A stretch of DNA of 64,000 nucleotides from Macrococcoides caseolyticum (GTDB taxonomy: Bacteria > Bacillota > Bacilli > Staphylococcales > Staphylococcaceae). The notes under the pieces are model-generated. The model was not told where the DNA came from and searched no databases. It saw only the letters and a program-made list of their open reading frames with translations. Positions 56,270 to 64,000 of the stretch are shown here, piece by piece. The number at the start of each line of letters is the position of its first letter. Position 1 is the first letter of the stretch. The translations under genes were made by a program, and so were the position numbers. Location of the stretch: NCBI RefSeq assembly GCF_002902665.1, contig NZ_PPRM01000042.1:13922-77921 (forward strand). Reading direction: 5' to 3'.

Positions 56270-57220
56270 TTAGACTGCAATCGGCGCTTTAATCGCCGGA
56301 TGTGCTGTGTAATCGATTATTTCTAGATCTTCATACTCAATATTAAATATATCCTTATCGCTGTTAATTTGAAGCTTAGGTGCTTCATAAGATGACCTCA
56401 TCAACTGTGTTTCAACCGCTTCGATGTGATTCGAATAAATATGTGCATCTCCCATAGAATGGATGAATTCACCCACTTCTAGCCCACATTCTCTCGCAAC
56501 TAAATGTGTAAGCAGGCTATAGCTTGCAATATTAAAAGGCACGCCAAGAAATACATCTGCACTGCGTTGATACAGTTGACATGAAAGCTTATTATCATTC
56601 ACATAAAACTGAAACATCGTGTGACAAGGTGGCAGTGCCATGGACTCTATTTCTCCCGGGTTCCAGGCTGATACAATATGACGTCTACTATGCGGATTGG
56701 CCTTAATCTGTTCAATCACTTCCTTCAGCTGATCAGTCACGCGGTCCTTCGTTTCAAATTGACGCCACTGTTTACCGTAAACATTCCCGAGATCGCCAAA
56801 GCGTTGCATAAAATCATCATCCGTCAGAATCTTTTCTTTAAAAATATTCAGCTGCTCTCGATACTGTTCATTAAATTCAGGATCACGCAATGCGCGATGA
56901 CCAAAATCAGTCATATCTGGACCCATGTATTCATCACTTTCAATCCACTTTAAGAAAGCCCACTCATTCCATATATTGTTATTATATTCAAGCAAGTATC
57001 TGATATTCGTATCCCCACGGATAAACCAGATAAGTTCAGTTGCTACAAGTTTGAAAGATACTTTCTTTGTTGTCAGCAATGGAAATCCTTTAGAAAGATC
57101 GAATCGCATCTGATGTCCAAAAACTGACAATGTCCCAGTATTCGTTCTATCATCCTTATCCTTACCGGTCTCTAAAATAAGTTTTAATAAATTATGATAT
57201 TCAAGGTCAAAAGAATTCAT
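56270..57220 (-). CDS. thyA: Thymidylate synthase
   Basis: The 316-residue enzyme methylates dUMP with methylene-THF. It has [19 protein letters not shown], the catalytic Cys in [29 protein letters not shown] and [16 protein letters not shown] precedes ATG 57220. It is the first gene of a thyA-dfrA-plsC-degV run. Confidence 0.96.
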   Translation of the reverse strand: MNSFDLEYHNLLKLILETGKDKDDRTNTGTLSVFGHQMRFDLSKGFPLLTTKKVSFKLVATELIWFIRGDTNIRYLLEYNNNIWNEWAFLKWIESDEYMGPDMTDFGHRALRDPEFNEQYREQLNIFKEKILTDDDFMQRFGDLGNVYGKQWRQFETKDRVTDQLKEVIEQIKANPHSRRHIVSAWNPGEIESMALPPCHTMFQFYVNDNKLSCQLYQRSADVFLGVPFNIASYSLLTHLVARECGLEVGEFIHSMGDAHIYSNHIEAVETQLMRSSYEAPKLQINSDKDIFNIEYEDLEIIDYTAHPAIKAPIAV

Positions 57221-57341
57221 ATTGCCCCCCTCTTTCTATTTTTACTTATATACATTATAATACAGATATATAGGCGACATTTAAAGAATTACATATTGTA
57301 ATATTAAACGCGCATATTTGTATAACAGAGGAGTGAATTGC

Positions 57342-57419
57342 ATGGATGCTTCAATCATGGTAGTTTCAGGATTATTTCTTTTATTATGCTATATGATCAG
57401 TATGTGTATTACTGAATAG
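57342..57419 (+). CDS. 25-residue single-pass hydrophobic small protein
   Basis: ATG 57342 to TAG 57419 encodes 25 residues, MDASIMVVSGLFLLLCYMISM and then CITE. It is one membrane helix with two Cys. GAGGAG lies 8 nt upstream, a perfect ribosome site, and a terminator follows 16 nt after the stop. It is too short for standard gene callers. It is on the opposite strand to its neighbours, between divergent thyA and convergent methyltransferase. The family is unknown; a regulatory membrane peptide or toxin-like peptide are possibilities only. Confidence 0.6.
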   Translation: MDASIMVVSGLFLLLCYMISMCITE

Positions 57420-57435
57420 TTATTATTCAGGTCAT

Positions 57436-57477
57436 AAAAATAAGGATCCAGGAAAATTCCTGAATCCTTATTTTTTT
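57436..57477. terminator. Bidirectional terminator
   Basis: AAAAATAAGGAT and CAGGA on the left pair with TCCTG and ATCCTTATTTTT on the right, with one mismatch and a tight loop, flanked by A and T runs. It serves the 25-residue ORF and the convergent methyltransferase gene, whose end it overlaps. Confidence 0.8.
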
Positions 57478-58262
57478 AATATGCCATAGTGTGTAATCGT
57501 ATTTCTTCTGATATTCATCTTAAACGGATACTGCGAGATGAGAGGTGAGTTATATTCTGCACGTAAAACTACTTTGGCGTTCCTTTGAACAACATTATCC
57601 AGTAACGACCTTTCATCCTGCTTGTCACCAGCTAAAAAAGTGACTAAAGGACTGATGTTTGATGCGTCGACAGTATTTTGGTAAAGGCAGTCGACATATA
57701 TAACGTCAAATTCTATATCATCCTGTTCGATCGAACCAAAGACAAAGTTAATCGAATCATACGCCGCTCTCAGCTCTGGATTAATGACGTTACAATAGTA
57801 ATTCATGCTCCATTTTATCGCAAAATGTATATAAAAATTTTGTTCATAGGCATAAAACTTTGCGCGCTGTAATGTTCTGGCCATCAGCATCAGGTCATTG
57901 CCTAACCCCATTGTACAGTCTGCGATATGAAGAGGGGCACCAGCATTATCAGTAACCGCAGCAACTAACGGTGGCAGCATACCTGTTTTCAAGTACTGTT
58001 TATATTTAATGTTCATCGTACTTTCTTGATAGCTGATTTTATTATCAGACTGTGTATAAAGATAGACACCATTCTTCTGGATAACCAGAAGCGGTATGTC
58101 ATCTTGAATAAAGAAAGACTTCACAGTCTTTTTTCCTCTAATGATAACTTCCGTATCAGTATTATAATTGTCCAGATCCTTTACAATCATATTGACGTAA
58201 TCAAGAACACATTCATCCGGATTAACACACGTTGTTATCCTCAGCTTATACGCAGTGTTCAT
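57468..58262 (-). CDS. Class I SAM-dependent methyltransferase-like protein
   Basis: The protein of about 264 residues has a Rossmann-type SAM region: [22 protein letters not shown] (motif I, D-x-T-x-G-x-G), YAYEQN (acidic end of strand 2) and [10 protein letters not shown] (motif IV-like). It resembles RsmJ/YpiP-type putative methyltransferases; the substrate is unknown. ATG 58262 overlaps the end of brxA; an in-frame ATG at 58313 would extend it further into that gene. Confidence 0.75.
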   Translation of the reverse strand: MNTAYKLRITTCVNPDECVLDYVNMIVKDLDNYNTDTEVIIRGKKTVKSFFIQDDIPLLVIQKNGVYLYTQSDNKISYQESTMNIKYKQYLKTGMLPPLVAAVTDNAGAPLHIADCTMGLGNDLMLMARTLQRAKFYAYEQNFYIHFAIKWSMNYYCNVINPELRAAYDSINFVFGSIEQDDIEFDVIYVDCLYQNTVDASNISPLVTFLAGDKQDERSLLDNVVQRNAKVVLRAEYNSPLISQYPFKMNIRRNTITHYGILKK

Positions 58263-58680
58263 CAAAATGTTCTTTAATATCCATACATAATTCTTTAACC
58301 GGTCGTCCTTCAATATGTTCTCTCGGTATAAACCCTACTAGTGTGTTTCCTTTAAATAGTGCCATAGATGGACTTGAAGGCGCTTGTCCGATATAACCCC
58401 TCATTGTTTCAGTCGCAGCTTTATCCTGTCCAGCAAAGACCGTAACAATATGGTCTGGTTTAACTGGATTTTGTGTCGCAACCGTAACAGCAGCAGGTCT
58501 TGCGAGGCCTGCTGCACAGCCACATACAGAGTTAATGACAACAAACGTAGTAGCATCCCCTGCCTCACTAAAATGTTTATCGACCGCTTCACTACTTTCT
58601 AATGATTTAAAACCATTGTCTGTTAATTCACTTCTCATACCCTCGGATAATTGTTTCATATATTGTTCATATGCGTTCAT
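58246..58680 (-). CDS. brxA: Bacilliredoxin BrxA/YphP
   Basis: The 144-residue thioredoxin-fold protein has the CGC active site in [15 protein letters not shown] (near 53-55), which removes bacillithiol from S-bacillithiolated proteins after oxidative stress. Other family marks are [28 protein letters not shown]. Its start overlaps the end of cvfC by 4 bp. Confidence 0.95.
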   Translation of the reverse strand: MNAYEQYMKQLSEGMRSELTDNGFKSLESSEAVDKHFSEAGDATTFVVINSVCGCAAGLARPAAVTVATQNPVKPDHIVTVFAGQDKAATETMRGYIGQAPSSPSMALFKGNTLVGFIPREHIEGRPVKELCMDIKEHFDEHCV

Positions 58681-59801
58681 AATGATTCTCCTTTATTTCT
58701 GTTAGCTATTTGTTTCCAAACTGACCCGGCTGCGCTTTCACCATTTTTGATGCGTTCGTATGCCATCTGCACTTGTAACTTCACATCAAATGCTTCATCT
58801 TCTAAATGAGCTTCTAGATACGGAAGACTAGTTTCATCTCCTTCATCATAGATAAACATAGCAGCACGCCATCTGACAATTGGTGCTTTGTCGTTCAATG
58901 CCTGATGCATCGTATCGAGACTTTCTTTATAACCTAGATCACTAATTGTGTCTCCTGCGGTTCTGCGTACTGCAATATTTCTATCCTCCATTGCCTCATC
59001 CAGCAATGGAAGGACATCACGTGATTCTATCATGCCCAGGAACATTACAGCAAGTCTTCTCAGCTGAGGCTTGTCATCACTTAATACCACTTTTAAGAAC
59101 GGAATATCGCTGAGATCAGGTGTCGGGTAATGATCAAGCATACGATAGCGTTCCTTCCAGTCATCTGTACTTATATAAGTCTCTATCGAAATGCGTTTCA
59201 GCTGTTTAGAATGATCTTCATATCTATTTGCTTTCCCCGCTTCAACAAGTTCCTGTAACCTTTCATCCGGATAGAGTGCATCAATCTCTTCTTTTACAGT
59301 ATTAATAATCTCTTCATCTGTACCATATCTTATCCCATAATCGACCCAGCGTCTTAATAATATAACATTATCATCATCATTCTGACTGTCGAGCATCGCA
59401 TCAATAAAGCGTAAATCAAGTTGTTTACGTACTTCACTATCTCGATAAGTTATCTTAATCTGGTAAGGAATATTTTTAAATTCAAGTACTTCAACCTGCT
59501 TTTCACCCGAATTACCAACTGGCTGATGATTCACATCCGCTATCGATCCACTAGCAAATACCTGCTTTATTTCTGGCAGCAGTATATTCCAGTCACTGCT
59601 CGGATTTTTATCCACTGAAATAAAATCTAATGCATGAAATACTGCTTTTATATTTTTAATATTCAGCAATTCATTAATAAATGCAGGGTTAGATGCTTCA
59701 ATACTTTGATAAGTCTTACTCTTCATATCTTCTTTGTTAAAATCGAGCGTAATCTTTAATGTATTTGGACTTGGTGTAGGTTCTATCTTTTTTATCTCCA
59801 T
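58677..59801 (-). CDS. cvfC: Conserved virulence factor C (Nfu-N plus HEAT repeats)
   Basis: The 374-residue protein has an N-terminal Nfu/NifU-like scaffold domain ([13 protein letters not shown]...[24 protein letters not shown], about 8-85) and C-terminal HEAT-like repeats ([44 protein letters not shown]..., about 240-350). This is the CvfC arrangement known from S. aureus, where the operon affects virulence and haemolysin production. Biochemistry is unresolved. It is first in a cvfC-brxA-methyltransferase run. Confidence 0.9.
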   Translation of the reverse strand: MEIKKIEPTPSPNTLKITLDFNKEDMKSKTYQSIEASNPAFINELLNIKNIKAVFHALDFISVDKNPSSDWNILLPEIKQVFASGSIADVNHQPVGNSGEKQVEVLEFKNIPYQIKITYRDSEVRKQLDLRFIDAMLDSQNDDDNVILLRRWVDYGIRYGTDEEIINTVKEEIDALYPDERLQELVEAGKANRYEDHSKQLKRISIETYISTDDWKERYRMLDHYPTPDLSDIPFLKVVLSDDKPQLRRLAVMFLGMIESRDVLPLLDEAMEDRNIAVRRTAGDTISDLGYKESLDTMHQALNDKAPIVRWRAAMFIYDEGDETSLPYLEAHLEDEAFDVKLQVQMAYERIKNGESAAGSVWKQIANRNKGESL

Positions 59802-59810
59802 CTTATCCTC

Positions 59811-60002
59811 CTATTGCAATACGTTTCCTAGTCTTTTAATTTCTATTCCGACTGTACATTTCTTTATACAGTAGTTATGTGCGAACGTCTTATTATATTC
59901 TTTACGATGGTACTCTTTTAAAAGACAATGACTACAATAATGGTCATTGAGCTTATCGATAGTACGTAACGTTATTTGCTGATCACTATTCAATAATTCC
60001 AC
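59811..60002 (-). CDS. Small zinc-finger protein
   Basis: The 63-residue protein has a likely zinc ribbon: HYCSHCLLKEYHRKEY followed by HNYCIKKCTVG, two Cys pairs with nearby His. It matches small zinc-finger proteins annotated in staphylococci. It could bind RNA or DNA; no role is known. It begins on the strand opposite the transporter gene and ends 9 bp before the cvfC start. Confidence 0.75.
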   Translation of the reverse strand: MELLNSDQQITLRTIDKLNDHYCSHCLLKEYHRKEYNKTFAHNYCIKKCTVGIEIKRLGNVLQ

Positions 60003-60119
60003 CTCATACGATATTATAACAAATTTACATATTTAAGCATGATGCTTTGCTTAACACTTGTTGCAATAATACATTTATACCACTATAATACTTAAGTTAA
60101 CTTTAAAAGGAGGTTTACT

Positions 60120-60800
60120 ATGACAAATGAATTATGGGCTATTGCTGCATTTATCATGACATTTGTGATGCTCGTTATTATGTATAGGTTCTTTGGCAAA
60201 GAAGGACTTTTTGTATGGATTGCAGTCGGCACAGTCATCGCAAATATTCAAGTCACTAAATCCGTTGAACTTTTTGGAATCACTGCAACGCTAGGGAATG
60301 TATTATTTGCATCCATCTATCTGGCAACAGACATCTTGAATGATCGTTACGGTAGACAAGTTGCTAAGAAAGCTGTGTGGTTAGGCTTTTCATCCGCAAT
60401 AATAATGACCGTTTTAATGACGATATCTTTACAATTCCATCCAGCTGCAAACGATATTGCACAGCAAAGTCTTGAGACATTATTCGGGATTGTACCAAGA
60501 ATCGTACTCGGTTCAATTGTTGCTTATATTATCGGGCAGTATGTGGATGTCTATCTTTTCAATTTGATAAAAAAACGTTTTTCTTCTGATCGCACATTCA
60601 TTGTAAGAGCTTATGGTAGTACAGTATTCAGCTCAATTATCGACACAGCACTATTCACATTGATTGCTTTTACAGGCCTCATGCCAGGAAATGTTCTTTT
60701 TGAAATCTTTATGACCACATATCTATTTAAACTTTTGTCTACTATTTTTAATATTCCGTTCGGATACTGGGCGAAATCGTTCCATAAAGAGGAAGCATAA
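60120..60800 (+). CDS. VUT-family queuosine-precursor transporter (YhhQ-like)
   Basis: The 226-residue integral membrane protein has about six segments and the family-typical LGNVLFASIYLATDILNDRYGRQVAKKAV, GQYVDVYLFNLIKKR and FSSIIDTALFTLIAF. Members import preQ0 or preQ1/queuine. AAAGGAGG lies upstream of ATG 60120. I looked for a preQ1 riboswitch in the 117-bp gap upstream and do not see one. Confidence 0.85.
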   Translation: MTNELWAIAAFIMTFVMLVIMYRFFGKEGLFVWIAVGTVIANIQVTKSVELFGITATLGNVLFASIYLATDILNDRYGRQVAKKAVWLGFSSAIIMTVLMTISLQFHPAANDIAQQSLETLFGIVPRIVLGSIVAYIIGQYVDVYLFNLIKKRFSSDRTFIVRAYGSTVFSSIIDTALFTLIAFTGLMPGNVLFEIFMTTYLFKLLSTIFNIPFGYWAKSFHKEEA

Positions 60801-61189
60801 TGACCCAAGTTTATATAGATGCAGCAACGAGACAAGATCCTTTACAAAGTGCCTGTGGTATCATCTTCAGGCATGATTCTGACATTGTAAAGTACGGTGA
60901 GTATTTAGGAGATATTGATAATCATCATGCGGAATGGCAGAGCCTGATTATCGCTATGAAATTGAGTCTACAAAACAACTACACATCATTACTGATAAAA
61001 ACAGACTCCAAAATTGTCGCTGATTCTATACACAAAAAGTTCGTAAGAAAAGCAGCATATAAAATTTATCTTCAGGAATATCTAGCTCTTGAGCCTCAAT
61101 TTGAACTTGTCATCATAGACTGGATACCTAGAACAGAAAATAAACATGCAGATACTATCGCAAGAAGAACATTAAACAGATATAGCTGA
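60800..61189 (+). CDS. RNase HI-family protein
   Basis: The 129-residue RNase H fold has all four acidic catalytic positions: Asp7 (VYIDAA), Glu45 (HHAEWQSL), Asp69 (KTDSK) and Asp118 (KHADTIA). It therefore appears catalytically competent for RNA in RNA:DNA hybrids. It is shorter than typical RnhA and lacks the basic handle. The start shares a base with the transporter stop (TAATG). Its last codons form one arm of a large palindrome. Confidence 0.85.
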   Translation: MTQVYIDAATRQDPLQSACGIIFRHDSDIVKYGEYLGDIDNHHAEWQSLIIAMKLSLQNNYTSLLIKTDSKIVADSIHKKFVRKAAYKIYLQEYLALEPQFELVIIDWIPRTENKHADTIARRTLNRYS

Positions 61190-61205
61190 GCTATATCTGT
61201 TTAAT
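61171..61205. terminator. Bidirectional terminator formed by the coding ends of two genes
   Basis: ATTAAACAGATATAGC (61171-61186) pairs perfectly with 61190-61205. The 3-nt loop TGA (61187-61189) is the stop codon of the RNase H-like gene. The right arm is the end of the HAD gene on the other strand. A T-rich stretch follows. Confidence 0.8.
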
Positions 61206-61964
61206 GTTTTGTTCTAATACACTAAGTACACCACTTTCATTATTGGAAGGTGCAATAGCACTGGCGATAGATTTCACCTGACGAGGAGCATTTATCATTG
61301 CATAACTGTGACTTGACAGCTTGAACATTTCTATATCATTTTCCCCATCACCAAAGACAACAAGGTCATCCCTACTTACACTTAATTGTTCCATCACTAT
61401 TCTAAGCATATCTGCTTTATCTGCAAAAGCTGTAATATCAATACAGTGCGCTCCACTATAAACACAATCTAAACTTTCAGGCAGCAGCTCGTTTATATCT
61501 GAAACCTCATCAGCGGCACCCGTGACTGTAATCTTCAATACTGATTCTTGAATATCATCACTAACTGTAAATACATTGATATCTGGATAATAGGGCTCTA
61601 TCATCATTCGATAATCCTCTGAGATAGTCTGATGTATAAAAGCATTATTTTTCGTTGATACTACAAATTCATAATTTGCATCAATAAGACGTGTTATCAC
61701 CGTACAAACATCGCGTTGTGCAATCAACTTATATCTCTTATCATCATCAAACTCAAGAAATGCACCATTAGCACCAATATAAATAATGTCACTGTACTCA
61801 GCGAAAAATTTTTTTAAATATGAAGGGTGATTACTGCTGGCTACAACGAAACGAATATTATCAAGCCTCATTTTATCATAAATATGTTTGAACCTTACCT
61901 CGTCGTATTCATTATTATCATTTAAAAAAGTACCATCCATATCTACCGCAATTAACTTCATCAA
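61191..61964 (-). CDS. Cof-type HAD-IIB phosphatase
   Basis: The 257-residue protein has HAD motif I AVDMDGTFLNDNN (nucleophile Asp8), motif II VVASSNHPS, motif III Lys near DITAFADKADML and motif IV VVFGDGENDIEMF. It is a sugar-phosphate- or cofactor-type phosphatase of unknown substrate. Its start overlaps the end of the Fic-like gene by 4 bp. Confidence 0.88.
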   Translation of the reverse strand: MMKLIAVDMDGTFLNDNNEYDEVRFKHIYDKMRLDNIRFVVASSNHPSYLKKFFAEYSDIIYIGANGAFLEFDDDKRYKLIAQRDVCTVITRLIDANYEFVVSTKNNAFIHQTISEDYRMMIEPYYPDINVFTVSDDIQESVLKITVTGAADEVSDINELLPESLDCVYSGAHCIDITAFADKADMLRIVMEQLSVSRDDLVVFGDGENDIEMFKLSSHSYAMINAPRQVKSIASAIAPSNNESGVLSVLEQNIKQI

Positions 61965-62914
61965 GACTTCCCTTTCACGTGAAACATTGTATTTAAAATA
62001 TATTTTGTTGATTTCCCTATACCGATCTTCTTTATCTCACCATCTTTTTGGAGTGTGACCAATGCGCGTTCTATCGTTTTCCTGCTGATATCAGCAAGCC
62101 TAAGTTCAATATCCGTTCTTGATAAAGGGGTAAACGACTGGTTAATTACTTCCAGAACTCTATAATAGGGAGCGTATTTATTCATATTTATCAGTTTGAA
62201 CTGATTAAAAAACTGCTCATAACATTGTTCAATAATCTCGAGATAAAAACAATAAAAATCAACAAACGGACTATCTGGCTGCATCACTTCAAAATACTCA
62301 TCTGCTCTTTCAGCTATATATTGCTCTATATTGTGGTACTTCACAACAATAAATCCACTTTTAAGCAGCAACAATGTTAAGAGCAGATGGGTTAATTTAC
62401 GATTATCTCCTTCAAATATACACTCTTTATTAAAAGAGTATATAAAGGTGAGAATTCGTTCAAGTGCATTATAATGATTACCTACCTGTTCATGATATGT
62501 TTGTGTTGAGGTGTGTAACGTAGATGTATTTTGCTGCTTTATCTTTTCAACCATCTCATTATTACCCGTTGACATTTCAAGATAAATACGCTCAATTTCT
62601 ATAGGTAATAAATCGATAAACTCATAATCATCAAGAATGTATACTAATGCATCTCGATAACCCATCAAAACCATATCATCACTACTTTTAATGCTCCCTT
62701 TATAGTCTACCATCTGAATCAGTTTTGTATTCGCAAATTGATAGCCCTCTAATTGCAGTGTGTATTTCAGAGCATTAATCATAGTAATTCTTTGTAATTT
62801 CTGCAGTGCTGTATGATGTCTCTCACCGATAAGGTGCTGCATACCTTTATACTCATAGATACGCGTTGCAAGATCCAATATTCTCAGTTGTTCATTATCG
62901 AATAAATAACTCAT
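61961..62914 (-). CDS. Fic-like protein with degenerate active motif and C-terminal winged helix
   Basis: In the 317-residue protein the middle reads ERILTFIYSFNKECIFEGDNRKLTHLLLTLLLLKSGF (about 150-187). This aligns by pattern with the Fic motif (HPFxxGNGRxxRLLxxLLLxxxGY), but the catalytic His-Pro is absent (ECIF) and GNGR reads GDNRK. The C-terminus, LSRTDIELRLADISRKTIERALVTLQKDGEIKKIGIGKSTKYIL, is a winged helix. It may be a pseudo-Fic regulator, probably unable to AMPylate. It is coupled to the HAD gene. Confidence 0.6.
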   Translation of the reverse strand: MSYLFDNEQLRILDLATRIYEYKGMQHLIGERHHTALQKLQRITMINALKYTLQLEGYQFANTKLIQMVDYKGSIKSSDDMVLMGYRDALVYILDDYEFIDLLPIEIERIYLEMSTGNNEMVEKIKQQNTSTLHTSTQTYHEQVGNHYNALERILTFIYSFNKECIFEGDNRKLTHLLLTLLLLKSGFIVVKYHNIEQYIAERADEYFEVMQPDSPFVDFYCFYLEIIEQCYEQFFNQFKLINMNKYAPYYRVLEVINQSFTPLSRTDIELRLADISRKTIERALVTLQKDGEIKKIGIGKSTKYILNTMFHVKGKS

Positions 62915-62978
62915 AATTCCATCCTTTCCTCAGTCATTTTATTATAATTGACCGAGGAAAGGATATCAATTTAAAATT

Positions 62979-63851
62979 TTATCTTCCAATTAGAAATCTG
63001 CTTACAGATTTTAATTCATACTTTTCGCACACACTTCTTATAAACTCAAAATTAGCAACGTACGACATATGCTTTTTAATATCCTCAAGATTGATAGGTA
63101 CTTCCATATGAATTTCAGCTAAACGTCGCGAAGTTTTCAAAGCATCGATTGACGTCGCGATTTTATTTTGCTGACCTTTTGGCAATTCTTCTAATGAAGC
63201 TAGTACGCCGTTTACATCTTGATAAGACTGAATCAATTTTAACGCTGTTTTTTCTCCTATACCTTTAACGCCGGGATAACCATCCGCGTTATCCCCCATA
63301 AATGCTTTAACATCGATAAGTTGCTTTGGCTTTAGGTGATATTCTTCTTCGAATCGCTTTAAATCGTACTTGCTATATATACTGAAGCCTTTTTTTATAA
63401 GCCATATTTCAATGTTTTCTTCTAATACTTGCAGCAGATCTCGGTCGCCGCTTATTATAGTGATATGGTATTCCTTATCCAGGTATTTCGCTAATGTACC
63501 AACAACGTCGTCTGCTTCAAATTGATGAACTCCTATATTAACAAACCCTAGCTCTTCTGAAACGCGCTGAGCCATTTCAAACTGCGGAATCATTTCTTCT
63601 TGTGGTGCAGGACGATGCGCCTTGTAATTACTATCGATGTCATTTCTGAAAGTTTTCGCACCCATATCCCAGCATACGATGACGTGTGCTGCATGTGTAT
63701 CTTCAATCGCACTAATTGCATGTTTTATAAATCCTTGTACACCATTTGTAGGTATACCTTCATGATTCCTCATATAGTTTCCATGAAGACTTGTTGCAAA
63801 GAAGTGTCGAAATAGCAATGCCATCCCATCTATAATCAGTACATTTTCCAT
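62979..63851 (-). CDS. 5'-3' exonuclease (polymerase I-type domain)
   Basis: The 290-residue protein is related to the 5' nuclease domain of DNA polymerase I and YpcP. It has IDGMALLFRHFF at the start, a VIVCWDMGAKTFRNDIDSNYKAHR segment, EADDVVGTLA, ISGDRDLLQVL, and GDNADGYPGVKGIGEKTALKLI (H3TH motif). It should remove RNA primers or flaps. GGAG lies upstream of ATG 63851, one base after the preceding stop, so it is coupled to the sulfurtransferase gene. Confidence 0.9.
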   Translation of the reverse strand: MENVLIIDGMALLFRHFFATSLHGNYMRNHEGIPTNGVQGFIKHAISAIEDTHAAHVIVCWDMGAKTFRNDIDSNYKAHRPAPQEEMIPQFEMAQRVSEELGFVNIGVHQFEADDVVGTLAKYLDKEYHITIISGDRDLLQVLEENIEIWLIKKGFSIYSKYDLKRFEEEYHLKPKQLIDVKAFMGDNADGYPGVKGIGEKTALKLIQSYQDVNGVLASLEELPKGQQNKIATSIDALKTSRRLAEIHMEVPINLEDIKKHMSYVANFEFIRSVCEKYELKSVSRFLIGR

Positions 63852-63852
63852 A

Positions 63853-64000
63853 TTAATCTCCAGTCTCAATTTTATCAGGATAAAACGATATCCATTCAGA
63901 AAAGCTACCTGCATATAATGCGACATCTCTATCCAATGATCTTAATGCTGCGTATAATGGTGTTGCGGAAAGACCAGAACCACAATACACAGTGACAGGA
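63853..64000 (-). CDS. 3' end of a rhodanese-type sulfurtransferase gene (partial)
   Basis: The visible 48 residues contain VYCGSGLSATPLYAALRSL and LYAGSFSEWISF, the active-site loop CGSGxxAT and C-terminal signature of thiosulfate/3-mercaptopyruvate sulfurtransferases. The Cys in the loop is the persulfide carrier. The gene continues beyond the window. The stop TAA (63853-63855) is one base from the exonuclease ATG. Confidence 0.85.
   Translation of the reverse strand, partial: PVTVYCGSGLSATPLYAALRSLDRDVALYAGSFSEWISFYPDKIETGD

Noticed and set aside
60003-60119. preQ1 riboswitch upstream of the queuosine-precursor-type transporter
   Set aside because: I looked for the class I/II landmarks (C-rich loop with a downstream A-rich pseudoknot strand) and found only AT-rich promoter-like sequence.

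Overview
The window is AT-rich chromosomal DNA of a Gram-positive coccus of the Staphylococcaceae. It carries femA-femB, arlRS, cvfB, cvfC, the lysine-riboswitch dap operon ending in an alr-like gene and lysA, odhAB, murG-ctpA-crr-msrBA and dfrA-thyA. The gene order from femA onward follows what I recall of the Staphylococcus aureus chromosome, but genes are missing around it (for example no trp genes before femA). A Macrococcus or a close relative is my best guess; this is inference, since no database could be searched.

Region 1 (about 1-8.9 kb) looks accessory and resistance-flavoured. It holds two ABC-F ATPases of the ribosome-protection type, each behind a leader that encodes a tiny peptide and can form alternative RNA hairpins. 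Between them are a ParB-like small protein, a GntR/DUF1648 regulatory pair, a GNAT gene, an AAC(6')-like acetyltransferase broken by an apparent 1-nt deletion, and a LexA-controlled Y-family polymerase broken by a 7-bp tandem duplication. Region 2 (8.9-17.5 kb) has an SgrR-like regulator divergent from an MFS transporter, an M42 peptidase, a DJ-1 protein, a SatD/DUF3307-type pair behind three perfect 28-bp tandem repeats, and femAB for the pentaglycine bridge. Region 3 (17.5-24.8 kb) has pepF, an SDR, a complete IS3-family (IS150-group) element, cvfB and a third ABC-F of the YkpA/YbiT type. The IS sits exactly in the loop of what was the shared bidirectional terminator of the SDR gene and cvfB, and has split it in two.

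Region 4 (24.8-33.2 kb) is the lysine/diaminopimelate operon lysC-asd-dapA-dapB-dapH-M20 deacetylase-alr-like-lysA under an L-box riboswitch. It supplies lysine and the meso-DAP precursor. Region 5 (33.3-45.8 kb) has cspA, small conserved genes, acyP, XpaC/TelA, brnQ, a MoxR/VWA pair, a VOC dioxygenase-like gene and odhAB. Region 6 (45.8-64 kb) has arlRS with an upstream GNAT, murG, ctpA, yozE, crr, msrBA, degV, plsC, dfrA-thyA, brxA, cvfC, a queuosine-precursor-type transporter, an RNase H-like protein, a HAD phosphatase, a degenerate Fic/winged-helix protein, a 5'-3' exonuclease and the end of a sulfurtransferase gene.

The most valuable unlabelled signal is at about 48.6-48.74 kb. A near-consensus promoter flanked by two Fur-box-like sequences drives a roughly 100-nt transcription unit. 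That unit has C-rich single-stranded stretches and a strong intrinsic terminator, and it lies between arlR and a PAP2 phosphatase gene. It has the hallmarks of the staphylococcal iron-sparing small RNA IsrR. Other strong signals are the two antibiotic-responsive-looking ABC-F leaders, the two freshly broken genes, the SatD repeat array, and several bidirectional terminators embedded in the ends of coding sequences.
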